Made by a program: the position numbers and the translations under genes
In this document: positions 1-7,117 of the stretch, in pieces
Layout: each line of letters starts with the position of its first letter
Position numbering within the stretch: position 1 is the stretch's first letter
NCBI GenBank assembly: GCA_023429825.1
Contig: JAEZDC010000135.1
Location: forward strand, 1 to 37,834
Reading direction: 5' to 3'
Source of the DNA: Bacteroidota bacterium
GTDB lineage: Bacteria; Bacteroidota; Bacteroidia; Chitinophagales; Chitinophagaceae
Length of the DNA: 37,834 nt
Notes under the pieces: model-generated
What the model was told of the DNA's origin: nothing
The model's input: the letters and a program-made list of their open reading frames with translations, nothing else
Databases searched by the model: none

Positions 1-486
1 ATGTGAGTCAGTACCGATCATCATACCACCCGGAAATGCATAATTTTCTAGCACAACCTGGTGAATGATACCAGCTCCTGCCTTCCAGAAACCAATTCCA
101 TATTTATTAGACACGGAGGCAAGAAAATCATATACCTCTTTATTGTTATTCAGCGCAATATCAAGGTCTTTCTGCGCTCCTTCTTTAGCCTGTATCAAGT
201 GATCACAATGTACAGTAGAAGGTACGGCAACTTTCGGACGACCTGCCTGCATGAATTGTAACAAAGCCATTTGGGCGGTTGCATCCTGCATAGCAACACG
301 GTCGGGGGCAAAATCAACGTAATTCACTCCTCTTTCGAATGCTATAACTTTCTGGTCAGGATGTAAGTGAGAGAATAATATTTTTTCAGCTAATGTTAAT
401 GAACGACCAAGTGTTTTGCGGGCGGCCTCAATCTTCCCTGGCAACTCTGCGTACACCTTCCTAATCATTTCAATATCAAACGCCAT
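1..486 (-). CDS. acn: Aconitate hydratase, N-terminal part (runs off left edge)
   Basis: This is the first 162 codons of an aconitase, the [4Fe-4S] enzyme that interconverts citrate and isocitrate in the TCA cycle. I translated the reverse strand from the ATG at 484-486. The protein begins MAFDIEMIRKVYAELPGKI and continues with the family signatures RVAMQDATAQMALLQF, VPSTVHCDHLIQA and GIGFWKAGAGIIHQVVLENY, ending at GGMMIGTDSH. These match the mitochondrial-type (ACO2-like) subfamily rather than the long AcnA type. The cluster cysteines and the C-terminal swivel domain lie outside the window. The reading frame is open to the edge, so this is truncated by the window and not a pseudogene. A TAnnTTTG element lies about 45 bp upstream of the start. 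Confidence 0.93.
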   Translation of the reverse strand, partial: MAFDIEMIRKVYAELPGKIEAARKTLGRSLTLAEKILFSHLHPDQKVIAFERGVNYVDFAPDRVAMQDATAQMALLQFMQAGRPKVAVPSTVHCDHLIQAKEGAQKDLDIALNNNKEVYDFLASVSNKYGIGFWKAGAGIIHQVVLENYAFPGGMMIGTDSH

Positions 487-530
487 GAGTACAAATGTGA
501 TTTAGGTGAGTAAAAAACTGAATTGAGGTG

Positions 531-538
531 CAAATGTA
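531..538 (-). promoter_or_regulatory. Putative Bacteroidota promoter -7 element for aconitase
   Basis: The reverse strand reads TACATTTG, an exact match to TAnnTTTG. A TTTT lies about 20 bp further upstream where TTTG is expected. The implied leader to the aconitase ATG is roughly 40 nt. This is a motif match only. Confidence 0.5.
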
Positions 539-628
539 CAGCAAACAACTGTGGCAGAAAACTGTTTTACATCAACTTTTGTTTTCGTAATTTGCACTAG
601 AGAACGTTCTATCGAAAAACTATCCCAG

Positions 629-850
629 ATGAATAAGCTTAAGCAGTTCATAGAGTGGAAGGCATTTGGTGTGTGCCAGGCCTTAGGTGAAAAATTAGGA
701 ATTGCATCATCAAGGATTCGCATGTGGTTCATCTATATTTCTTTTCTTACCATGGGTTCCCCGCTTATTATTTATATGATAACTGCATTCTGGATGAACA
801 TAAAAAGATATATCTGGAACGCTAAAAGAAATCCGCTTAAATACCTGTAA
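629..850 (+). CDS. Small PspC-domain membrane protein
   Basis: This is a 73-residue protein. The stretch GVCQALGEKLGIASSRIRMW, followed by a hydrophobic segment (about residues 33-58), matches the PspC domain, in which a conserved GVCxGLAxxxGI motif precedes a transmembrane helix. PspC domains are associated with envelope-stress sensing in proteobacteria; in Bacteroidota the small stand-alone versions have no settled role. I chose the ATG at 629 because the longer frame from 551 adds sequence that does not look like a PspC protein and overlaps the promoter zone. A perfect 10-bp palindrome, AGAACGTTCT, sits at 601-610 just upstream. The gene is followed 18 bp later by the first AraC-type gene, so the three may be co-transcribed. 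Confidence 0.75.
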   Translation: MNKLKQFIEWKAFGVCQALGEKLGIASSRIRMWFIYISFLTMGSPLIIYMITAFWMNIKRYIWNAKRNPLKYL

Positions 851-868
851 AAAACACTGCCCCCACCT

Positions 869-1831
869 GTGCTAAAGATTGAATACACCCATACTGATTA
901 TTCAGATCTGCTAAAGCATTATGCCAAATTTCTCAACGGAAAACTGGAAGGTAATGTATTACAGATGGACCCTTCCAATGGAAAAGGATTTTTCAAATTG
1001 ATTAAACTTCCCAATGGCCTTCAGTGCTTGTTATCCGACTTTACTGTAAATGAAGATGTTTTTTTTCAACGAAAGAAAAACGACCAGGATTTTTATACTC
1101 TCCGATTTGATGAGATACTAGTGCCGGCAGGAGAGAATGGCGTAGAGAATAAATCTGCCGTTTTTTTAGCGAGCACCCGTTTCGACATGATCTCCTTGTT
1201 AACCAAAGGAACATCGGTAAAAAGCATCAATATACTTTTTAGTAAAGAATGGATAGAACAGTTCCTGGATTGTGAGGAAGCTGGAAATATCATTAAAAAG
1301 TATCTTTCTTTAAAGATGAGCTCTTATAACTATGAGCCGATGGATGCAGAATACAAAAGAATCCTGCAGGAAATTATAAGGGCAGAAAAAGATAAGAATT
1401 TTGAAAACCTGGTTGTTTATAATCGGGTTATGTTGCTGATTGAGAGATTCTTCACGAGGGTATATAAAAAAATGGATGATCTTCATTTTGAGATGAAAAT
1501 CTCAAATGATGACATAAAAAGACTTCAAATGGTAGAGCAGGAATTACTGAAGGATTTTACTATTCCGCCGCCTGGGATCAGTTCTTTGGCACGAATGGCC
1601 GCGATGAGCCCGTCAAAATTAAAAAACTCTTTCAAAGAGATATATGGATTACCTGTATATCAATATTTTCAAAAGCATAGAATGAATAAAGCCAAGGCTA
1701 TGCTTCTTTCTAATAAATACTCTGTGAAAGAGGTGGGAATGGAGGTGGGCTACTCCAACCTCAGCAACTTTGCGAAGGCATTCAAAAAATCCTTTGATCA
1801 GCTTCCCAGCGATATTATCAATGGCAGATAA
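869..1831 (+). CDS. AraC-family transcriptional regulator (first of tandem pair)
   Basis: This 320-residue protein has a C-terminal AraC/XylS double helix-turn-helix (about residues 225-318). The first HTH contains SLARMAAMSPSKLKNSFKEI and the second contains SVKEVGMEVGYSNLSNFAKA, followed by the FKKSF and LPSD tail. The N-terminal ~200 residues form an unrecognised sensor-like domain. The start is GTG at 869. It is supported by alignment with the neighbouring paralogue, whose ATG falls at the equivalent place: both begin with a short strand, then a DYS/SYS motif, then a KFLNGKL/KQFKGKV motif. The ligand and targets are unknown. The following paralogue starts 42 bp downstream on the same strand. 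Confidence 0.88.
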   Translation: MLKIEYTHTDYSDLLKHYAKFLNGKLEGNVLQMDPSNGKGFFKLIKLPNGLQCLLSDFTVNEDVFFQRKKNDQDFYTLRFDEILVPAGENGVENKSAVFLASTRFDMISLLTKGTSVKSINILFSKEWIEQFLDCEEAGNIIKKYLSLKMSSYNYEPMDAEYKRILQEIIRAEKDKNFENLVVYNRVMLLIERFFTRVYKKMDDLHFEMKISNDDIKRLQMVEQELLKDFTIPPPGISSLARMAAMSPSKLKNSFKEIYGLPVYQYFQKHRMNKAKAMLLSNKYSVKEVGMEVGYSNLSNFAKAFKKSFDQLPSDIINGR

Positions 1832-1873
1832 TAAACAGCGTTAACAAAACGTTAGAGGAGCGAAAGCTGTACC

Positions 1874-2860
1874 ATGATTGAACTCTACCACGATTCTTCT
1901 TCTTATTCTCATTTTCTTCAGGTTCTGGCCAAGCAATTCAAGGGTAAAGTTTCTAATGGCTACCTCCATTTGCCAGCGATGATAGGTGAAGGAATTTTAT
2001 GGGCCAAAGAACTTCCCTGCGGCATTTCAGTAATGTATGCTGATTGTAAATTTAGAGAAGATATCGTGTTTAACCGATTGGCTATTAATGATGAAAGATA
2101 TATTCTATTGTTTCATGATGTTGCCGATGCGCCTGATGATATAGCTGTTGCTCCCGGAGCCTTTAATATGCTAAAGGAGATGGTGTTGTTGACCAATGCA
2201 GGCGTCACTAACAAGTATTATATACCAGCGAATGCCCGTATAAAGTCCTTTAGATTGATGTTTAAAAAAGAGCACCTTACTGCACATTTAAATGAACTAT
2301 TGATCACACAGGCTTTTGAACAGTACTTTGCAAACTTCAACGAGAAGGGGGGCGTGAAACCTCTTAATTTTGATTATCGAGTGATCCTCGGAGATATAAT
2401 GAAGGAAAAAATAGAGCAGCCTTTAATGCTTAATTTCTTACAAAACCGCAGCTTGCTTTTGCTGGAAACCTTCATAAGGAAGATTGCTACATCTAAGGTT
2501 CGTGTCTTCACTAAGCAATTCAATGACAGTGAATTATTGAGATTGATGCGAGTTGAATCCATGCTAGTACGAGACTATTCTGAAACTCCGCCTAACATCC
2601 AGTACCTCTCCAGGGTATCTGCTATGAGCCCTACCAAACTAAAGAGTGATTTCAAGCAATTATACGGCATGCCTATTTACGAATATTACCAGAAGAATCG
2701 CATGCAAAGAGCTAAATCCCTTTTACTTGAAGGCGATTACTCCATAAAAGAAGTAGGTAATAAAGTAGGGTATACTAACCTCAGCCACTTTGCCGGTAGC
2801 TTTAAAAAGGAATTCGGCGTGCTTCCAAGCCAGTTCATTTCAGCTGATGCCTTCACCTGA
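1874..2860 (+). CDS. AraC-family transcriptional regulator (second of tandem pair)
   Basis: This 328-residue regulator is paralogous to the preceding gene along its whole length. Its C-terminus again carries the AraC double HTH (YLSRVSAMSPTKLKSDFKQL, then SIKEVGNKVGYTNLSHFAGS, then FKKEFGVLPSQF). A purine-rich GAGGAG lies 12 bp before the ATG, a possible ribosome-binding site, which is notable because Bacteroidota usually lack strong ones. The intergenic 42 bp contains an ACAGC/GCTGT inverted repeat and an AACGTT palindrome. The gene converges on the acyl-CoA reductase gene with only 2 bp between the stop codons. The two N-terminal domains have diverged clearly more than the HTH regions, suggesting different signals. 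Confidence 0.88.
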   Translation: MIELYHDSSSYSHFLQVLAKQFKGKVSNGYLHLPAMIGEGILWAKELPCGISVMYADCKFREDIVFNRLAINDERYILLFHDVADAPDDIAVAPGAFNMLKEMVLLTNAGVTNKYYIPANARIKSFRLMFKKEHLTAHLNELLITQAFEQYFANFNEKGGVKPLNFDYRVILGDIMKEKIEQPLMLNFLQNRSLLLLETFIRKIATSKVRVFTKQFNDSELLRLMRVESMLVRDYSETPPNIQYLSRVSAMSPTKLKSDFKQLYGMPIYEYYQKNRMQRAKSLLLEGDYSIKEVGNKVGYTNLSHFAGSFKKEFGVLPSQFISADAFT

Positions 2861-2862
2861 TC

Positions 2863-3861
2863 TTATAAGTTTTCAAGAAACCGCATAGTGTCTATTCCAT
2901 CGGCATAATTCATTAAAGAAGGGTACTGAGATCTTCCAAAACCAATGAACCCATTTCCAATTATGGCCTGCACATCTTTGTTTCCATGCAGATTTTCAAC
3001 CAGTGTTTCTCTGTTCTCATAAAACTCGTAATTCACTCTGCTGATTGCTGTAAAAAGTGAAATATCTTCTGTAAGTATTACAGAATCAGTAGTCATGTAT
3101 TGTTTATTTCCCATAATTAACAACGCTAACTGGTAATCGTAATTGTTCTTGAATTTATGGAAGTCAGCAAAGTGATCATACTTTTTTAAAGCAGTCAGAA
3201 GAGGAATAAAATCATAGTTAGGAGGAACGTACAACTTGGTAACGTTCCGACATCCTAAGCCAAAGTACAGTAGTATGTCATCGGCGAGGCCATCCAGATA
3301 TACTTTTGTTTCCGATCCTTCAAGGATAGCTACAGAAGTACGGTTGTAGCGTATGATGTGTGGGTACTTTCCGAAGTATTGTTCAAAGTATCTGCCGGTA
3401 TTGTTACTGCCTGTAGCAATGTAAGCATCGCAGCCCTTAAGATTGTCGGCTAATGAAACGTAATTCTGCACCGTGATCTCCCATTCGTACAACTTCCTTA
3501 TGAGATGTTTTATCAGCACTTCGTCTTTAGAAGACGCTTTGATCGTCGCCTGGTGACCACTAATGAATACACACAAAAAGTCGTGAAATCCAACCAGTGG
3601 TATATTGCCTGCCATAACCAATCCGACGTTTTTGATTTCACGTCTTTGGTCAGGAATCTGGTATTGCTTTACCCATGCTTTCAAAAGATCAGCTTTCAAA
3701 AAATCAGATGCAATATTATTCGCTGCCAGGTCTATGAATTCCGGAATGAACCATGGATTTTCTCTGCTTGCTCTTTCTTTTACTAATTGCCATTCTTCTC
3801 CATTCTCAATAATGTATGCACCTAGTTTATCCAGTAAATTAATTCTCTCTTGTAAATTCAT
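2863..3861 (-). CDS. Acyl-CoA reductase, LuxC-like
   Basis: This 332-residue protein resembles the LuxC/acyl-CoA reductase branch of the aldehyde dehydrogenase superfamily, which reduces acyl thioesters to aldehydes using NADPH. Visible features are the nucleotide-binding stretch VGLVMAGNIPLVGFHDFL (about 79-96), the IKASSKDEVLI segment (about 107-117), IATGSNNTGRYFEQYF (about 148-163) and the catalytic-cysteine region YFGLGCRNVTKL, with Cys204 as the likely nucleophile. It is shorter than LuxC of luminous bacteria (about 480 residues), as is usual for Bacteroidota homologues. It is transcribed divergently from a ferredoxin gene 56 bp away. No luxD/luxE homologue is present, so a role in bioluminescence is not implied. 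The physiological substrate is unknown. Confidence 0.85.
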   Translation of the reverse strand: MNLQERINLLDKLGAYIIENGEEWQLVKERASRENPWFIPEFIDLAANNIASDFLKADLLKAWVKQYQIPDQRREIKNVGLVMAGNIPLVGFHDFLCVFISGHQATIKASSKDEVLIKHLIRKLYEWEITVQNYVSLADNLKGCDAYIATGSNNTGRYFEQYFGKYPHIIRYNRTSVAILEGSETKVYLDGLADDILLYFGLGCRNVTKLYVPPNYDFIPLLTALKKYDHFADFHKFKNNYDYQLALLIMGNKQYMTTDSVILTEDISLFTAISRVNYEFYENRETLVENLHGNKDVQAIIGNGFIGFGRSQYPSLMNYADGIDTMRFLENL

Positions 3862-3878
3862 TCTATCCCTTATTTTTG
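3850..3878 (+). promoter_or_regulatory. Putative promoter for ferredoxin
   Basis: TTG at 3850-3852 is followed after 18 bp by TATTTTTG at 3871-3878, an exact TAnnTTTG match. The element lies inside the divergent intergenic region and points at the ferredoxin ATG at 3918. Confidence 0.55.
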
Positions 3879-3883
3879 AAACG

Positions 3884-3891
3884 CAAATGTA
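3884..3891 (-). promoter_or_regulatory. Putative -7 element for acyl-CoA reductase
   Basis: The reverse strand reads TACATTTG, an exact TAnnTTTG match 23 bp upstream of the acyl-CoA reductase start. No clear TTTG is seen at the -33 position. Together with the plus-strand element at 3871-3878 it forms overlapping divergent promoters. Confidence 0.45.
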
Positions 3892-3917
3892 GAATCACTC
3901 ATCCTAAATCTCACACT

Positions 3918-4265
3918 ATGGCTATTAAGATAACAGACGAATGTATTAACTGCGGAGCATGTGAACCCGAATGTCCCAACAACGCTATTTATGAAGGTGG
4001 CGTAGAATGGGCTATTGCAGATGGAACTACCGTAAAGGGTCCTTATACTTTAATGGATGGAACCGTTGTAGATGCAAATGATCGATTAGCTCCTGTTGCT
4101 GTGGATATTTATTATATCACTCCCAATAAATGTACTGAGTGCCAGGGATTTCATGAGGAACCCCAGTGTGCTGCAGTTTGCCCGGTAGATTGCTGCGTTC
4201 CTGATGAAATGTACCAGGAAACAGTTGACCAGTTATTGGCTAAGAAAGACAAGCTGCATATTTAA
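3918..4265 (+). CDS. 2[4Fe-4S] ferredoxin
   Basis: This 115-residue ferredoxin carries two [4Fe-4S] motifs. The first is CINCGACEPECP (CxxCxxCxxxCP, residues 9-20). The second is CTECQGFHEEPQCAAVCP, with eight residues between the second and third cysteine, as in Alvin/YfhL-type ferredoxins. A long insertion of about 55 residues separates the two motifs and contains a TTVKGPYTLMDGTVVDAND strand-rich segment. The ATG at 3918 was chosen because the family begins MAIKITDECI; the 14-codon upstream extension overlaps the promoter. It is an electron carrier and its divergent partner, the acyl-CoA reductase, is a plausible but unproven redox neighbour. A terminator hairpin follows. Confidence 0.9.
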   Translation: MAIKITDECINCGACEPECPNNAIYEGGVEWAIADGTTVKGPYTLMDGTVVDANDRLAPVAVDIYYITPNKCTECQGFHEEPQCAAVCPVDCCVPDEMYQETVDQLLAKKDKLHI

Positions 4266-4283
4266 TAAACTGATTTTTCTTTG

Positions 4284-4316
4284 AAAAGGTGAGGATTTAG
4301 TCTTCACCTTTTTTAT
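4284..4316 (+). terminator. Rho-independent terminator after ferredoxin
   Basis: A 9-bp stem (AAAAGGTGA at 4284-4292 with TCACCTTTT at 4304-4312) encloses an 11-nt loop and is followed by further T residues. It separates the ferredoxin gene from the ddl operon. Confidence 0.8.
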
Positions 4317-4376
4317 TTCAGTGATTCTCAGGATAGGCTTTGAAAAATTATTTTCTTTGCTTCAATAAACAACAGG

Positions 4377-5357
4377 ATGAAAAAACGCATTGCCCTTGTT
4401 ACAGGTGGCTATAGTGGTGAAGCTGAGATCAGTTACAAATCAGCGATAACTGTAGGAAGTAATATCGATAGACAAAAATTTGATGTTTATAAAATAGATA
4501 TCAACCCGCAAGGCTGGTTTTATATTCCGGAGGAAGGACAGCCATCTACGGTAAATAAGGATGATTTTTCCATAGATGCAAATGGCCATCATATTACGTT
4601 CGATGCAGTGCTGATGTGTATTCACGGTACACCAGGGGAGGACGGAAAATTGCAGGGATATTTCGACATGCTGAAGATACCCTACACCAGTTGTGATGCA
4701 GCAACATCAGCGCTCACATTTAATAAAAGATATACAGTAGCCGTAGCTGCATTTGGAGGAATTAACGTAGCCAAGTCGCTACACGTTTTTAAACATACAC
4801 CAATAAGAGCTGCCTCCGTGCTTACTTCCTTAAAACTTCCTGTATTTGTAAAGCCCAACAATGGAGGCAGTAGCATTGGTATGAGTAAAGTGTTTGAAGC
4901 AGACAAACTTGATGAAGCGATCGAGAAAGCTTTTAAGGAAGATGACCAGGTATTGATTGAAGAATTCGTTTCTGGAAGAGAATTTACAATCGGCGTATTC
5001 AAAAAGAGAGGAGAGATCACCACGTTACCAATAACGGAGGTGATCAGCAAAAAAGATTTCTTCGATTACGAAGCTAAATACCTTGGTATGAGCGAAGAGA
5101 TCACTCCGGCACAGATAGATGAAGCCGTTGCTGGTAAAGTGAGAGCCGCTGCGAGAAAAGTATACGAATTACTGAACTGTCGCGGAATCGTGAGAATAGA
5201 CTTCATTTATAATGAACAAACAAGTGAACCCTATATGCTGGAAGTGAATACAGTACCCGGTCAAAGTGAAGCAAGCATCATCCCGCAACAAGTAAAAGCA
5301 ATGGGTAGTACTTTACAGGATTTTTATACAGCAGTAATTGAAGAATGCTGGCAATAG
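4377..5357 (+). CDS. ddl: D-alanine--D-alanine ligase
   Basis: This 326-residue ATP-grasp enzyme joins two D-alanines for the peptidoglycan stem peptide in the cytoplasm. The N-terminal domain has VTGGYSGEAEIS (residues 8-19), where many homologues have the EHEVS motif; Glu15 keeps the catalytic acid position. The ATP-grasp region shows VFVKPNNGGSSIGMSKV (156-172), VLIEEFVSGREFTIGV (192-207), RIDFIY and the metal-binding MLEVNTVPGQSEASIIP. The omega-loop retains YEAKY (231-235), whose tyrosine is associated with D-Ala rather than D-Lac as second substrate. It is the first gene of a tight same-strand run (gaps of 33, 9 and 6 bp). No clear promoter was recognised in the 60 bp after the upstream terminator. 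Confidence 0.95.
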   Translation: MKKRIALVTGGYSGEAEISYKSAITVGSNIDRQKFDVYKIDINPQGWFYIPEEGQPSTVNKDDFSIDANGHHITFDAVLMCIHGTPGEDGKLQGYFDMLKIPYTSCDAATSALTFNKRYTVAVAAFGGINVAKSLHVFKHTPIRAASVLTSLKLPVFVKPNNGGSSIGMSKVFEADKLDEAIEKAFKEDDQVLIEEFVSGREFTIGVFKKRGEITTLPITEVISKKDFFDYEAKYLGMSEEITPAQIDEAVAGKVRAAARKVYELLNCRGIVRIDFIYNEQTSEPYMLEVNTVPGQSEASIIPQQVKAMGSTLQDFYTAVIEECWQ

Positions 5358-5390
5358 ATTCATATACTTGCAAATCTTAAACAGGAATAA

Positions 5391-6233
5391 GTGTTCAAAT
5401 TCATTACAACGAAACCGCTTTGGGTAAATATCCTGGTTATTCTTGCGCTGATACTACTCATCATCTTATTATTTTTTGGATTATTAGATTGGATAACCAA
5501 GCATAATGAATATGAGAAAGTACCCGGCGTTGTGGGAATGAATATCGAGCAAGCCACCGGAGTTTTAGAATCTAAAGGTTTTGATGTAGAGATACAGGAT
5601 TCCATTTATGTGGATTCAGCTACTGCACTAGCAGTTCTTAAACAATCTCCTGATGCCGATGCTACGGTAAAAGCCAACCGTACAATCTACCTAACAATAA
5701 ACAGGGCTGTAGCACCTCAAATTGAAATGCCAAGTTTGATCGGCTATTCCTTTAGAAGTGCACAATTATATCTCGAGACTTTAGGTTTAAAATTGGGAGA
5801 CACATCATATAAGCCAGACATCGCAAGGAACTCTGTGCTGGAACAATTGTATAATGGTAAAGCCATTGCTCCGGGTACAAAACTGCCAATGTCCGGTACT
5901 ATAGATCTTGTATTAGGAAGTGGAGTGGGAACAGAGGTAATGAACGTTCCTGATGTTTTTGGAATGACATTGACCGATGCGCGGCAGTATCTTGCTTCAA
6001 TGAATATTAATGTAGGATCTATCATCACAGTAGGTTCGGTAAGTAACCAGGCAAATGCATTCGTGGTAAGACAAAATCCTGAGGCTTATTTCACCTCTCC
6101 GGAAGGAGGCAGGTCGCCAAATAAGATCAGGCCGGGACAAGTCGTGGATCTATACATCAGTCAACAACAAGGAACAAGAGATACTATATCGCATACATCT
6201 CCACCATCACCCGATACAACTAACCAACGCTAA
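5391..6233 (+). CDS. PASTA-domain membrane-anchored protein
   Basis: This 280-residue protein has a short cytoplasmic N-terminus, one transmembrane helix (about residues 10-34, leucine/isoleucine rich) and three PASTA domains facing the periplasm. They begin near VPGVVGMNIEQATGVLESKG, MPSLIGYSFRSAQLYLETLG and VPDVFGMTLTDARQYLASMN. PASTA domains bind peptidoglycan-like ligands and are best known on Ser/Thr kinases and PBPs; here no kinase or transpeptidase domain is attached. The C-terminal tail is Ser/Thr/Pro rich. The start is GTG at 5391, which places the charged residues KFITTKP directly before the membrane helix. Location after ddl fits a cell-envelope role. Confidence 0.88.
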   Translation: MFKFITTKPLWVNILVILALILLIILLFFGLLDWITKHNEYEKVPGVVGMNIEQATGVLESKGFDVEIQDSIYVDSATALAVLKQSPDADATVKANRTIYLTINRAVAPQIEMPSLIGYSFRSAQLYLETLGLKLGDTSYKPDIARNSVLEQLYNGKAIAPGTKLPMSGTIDLVLGSGVGTEVMNVPDVFGMTLTDARQYLASMNINVGSIITVGSVSNQANAFVVRQNPEAYFTSPEGGRSPNKIRPGQVVDLYISQQQGTRDTISHTSPPSPDTTNQR

Positions 6234-6242
6234 TTGATTGCT

Positions 6243-6551
6243 ATGAATACGATTTCAGTTGAAGATCTTAAAAAGAGAATGGATTCAGGAGAGGACATTA
6301 ACCTGCTGGATGTAAGAGAAGATTTCGAAAGAAACGAATTTCACATTGGCGGAAGGCATTATCGATTACGCCGTTTGCAGGATATGGATATAGAAGAAAT
6401 AGAAGATTTAAAAGAAAAAGAGGTTATCTGTTATTGCCGTAGCGGTCAGAGAAGTGCGATGGCTTGCCTTATTCTCGAACATCTTGGGTTTAAAAATACA
6501 GTGAATGTGGTAGGAGGTGTGGTAGAATGGAAAGAAAAATTCCCTCAATAA
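6243..6551 (+). CDS. Single-domain rhodanese-like protein
   Basis: This 102-residue protein is one rhodanese domain, a sulfur-carrier fold. The motif VICYCRSGQRSAMACLILE places the active-site cysteine at Cys65 at the start of the six-residue loop CRSGQR. The N-terminal part shows the usual INLLDVREDFERNEFHIGG. The common IPL motif after that is replaced by YRL, with the surrounding spacing unchanged. The start is taken as ATG at 6243 rather than TTG at 6234, which directly follows the PASTA stop codon. The nine-base gap upstream and six-base gap downstream indicate operon membership. The sulfur donor and acceptor are not evident from context. Confidence 0.88.
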   Translation: MNTISVEDLKKRMDSGEDINLLDVREDFERNEFHIGGRHYRLRRLQDMDIEEIEDLKEKEVICYCRSGQRSAMACLILEHLGFKNTVNVVGGVVEWKEKFPQ

Positions 6552-6557
6552 TTTGTC

Positions 6558-7115
6558 ATGAAAAAATTAGGTGCAATCATTGCCGTTTGTTTTGCATTGC
6601 TCACGGTTATATCATGTAGCAGGCATAATGTTGCTACTACTAAAGAAAAAATTCCATTTATAGCAGGAAGCTGGCTGGAAGACGGGGATACTGGTAAGCC
6701 CATCTTTATCGTGCAAAAAGAAGTCGATCTTATTTTTTTAAAAGGAAAGCAAACTTCCACAGGTTATTTCAAAAATTCTTACCGGATAGTATTAAAGGAG
6801 TGGAATACCACTGCCATTCTCTCTGAAGATGCAAATACTATCAGCTGGAAAGACGTGAAATGGAACAAGACAACTTTCCGAAATAGTGATATTTCGGGTG
6901 ACTGGTATGAAAACTCCGATAGCAAAAAGAAGATCAGCATTACCCAGGATAATAACGTTCTTGTTTTAGACAATGGTACTTCTAAAGTAGATGCATATTT
7001 CTATACAACCAATGGCATTTACTCTCCAACATGGAACAGGTATGCTACTTATAATCCTGGCACTAAGACTTTAACCTGGGGCAACACCTCATGGGTGCGT
7101 ACAGCAATTAAATAG
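6558..7115 (+). CDS. Lipoprotein with two 77-residue tandem repeats
   Basis: This 185-residue protein starts with a lipoprotein signal peptide ending in the lipobox VISC (Cys20), so it should be lipidated and exported. The rest consists of two homologous units at about 35-111 and 112-185. They align without gaps at an offset of 77 residues: Trp39/116, Gln53/130, TyrPhe 70-71/147-148, TrpAsn 82-83/159-160, Trp97/174 and Trp102/179 all coincide. The strand-rich, tryptophan-containing pattern suggests a small beta-barrel or beta-sandwich repeat. I do not recognise the family. It is the last gene of the ddl run and converges with the TonB-dependent receptor gene, with 2 bp between. Confidence 0.8.
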   Translation: MKKLGAIIAVCFALLTVISCSRHNVATTKEKIPFIAGSWLEDGDTGKPIFIVQKEVDLIFLKGKQTSTGYFKNSYRIVLKEWNTTAILSEDANTISWKDVKWNKTTFRNSDISGDWYENSDSKKKISITQDNNVLVLDNGTSKVDAYFYTTNGIYSPTWNRYATYNPGTKTLTWGNTSWVRTAIK

Positions 7116-7117
7116 AT

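Noticed and set aside
4339..4370. TTTG plus TTTCTTTGC before ddl considered as its promoter
   Set aside because: The two parts are too close together and the -7 half lacks the TA dinucleotide at the right place.
6340..6390. Possible frameshift in the rhodanese, where HYRLRR replaces the usual IPL motif
   Set aside because: The spacing to flanking conserved residues is unchanged and the other frames do not restore a better match.
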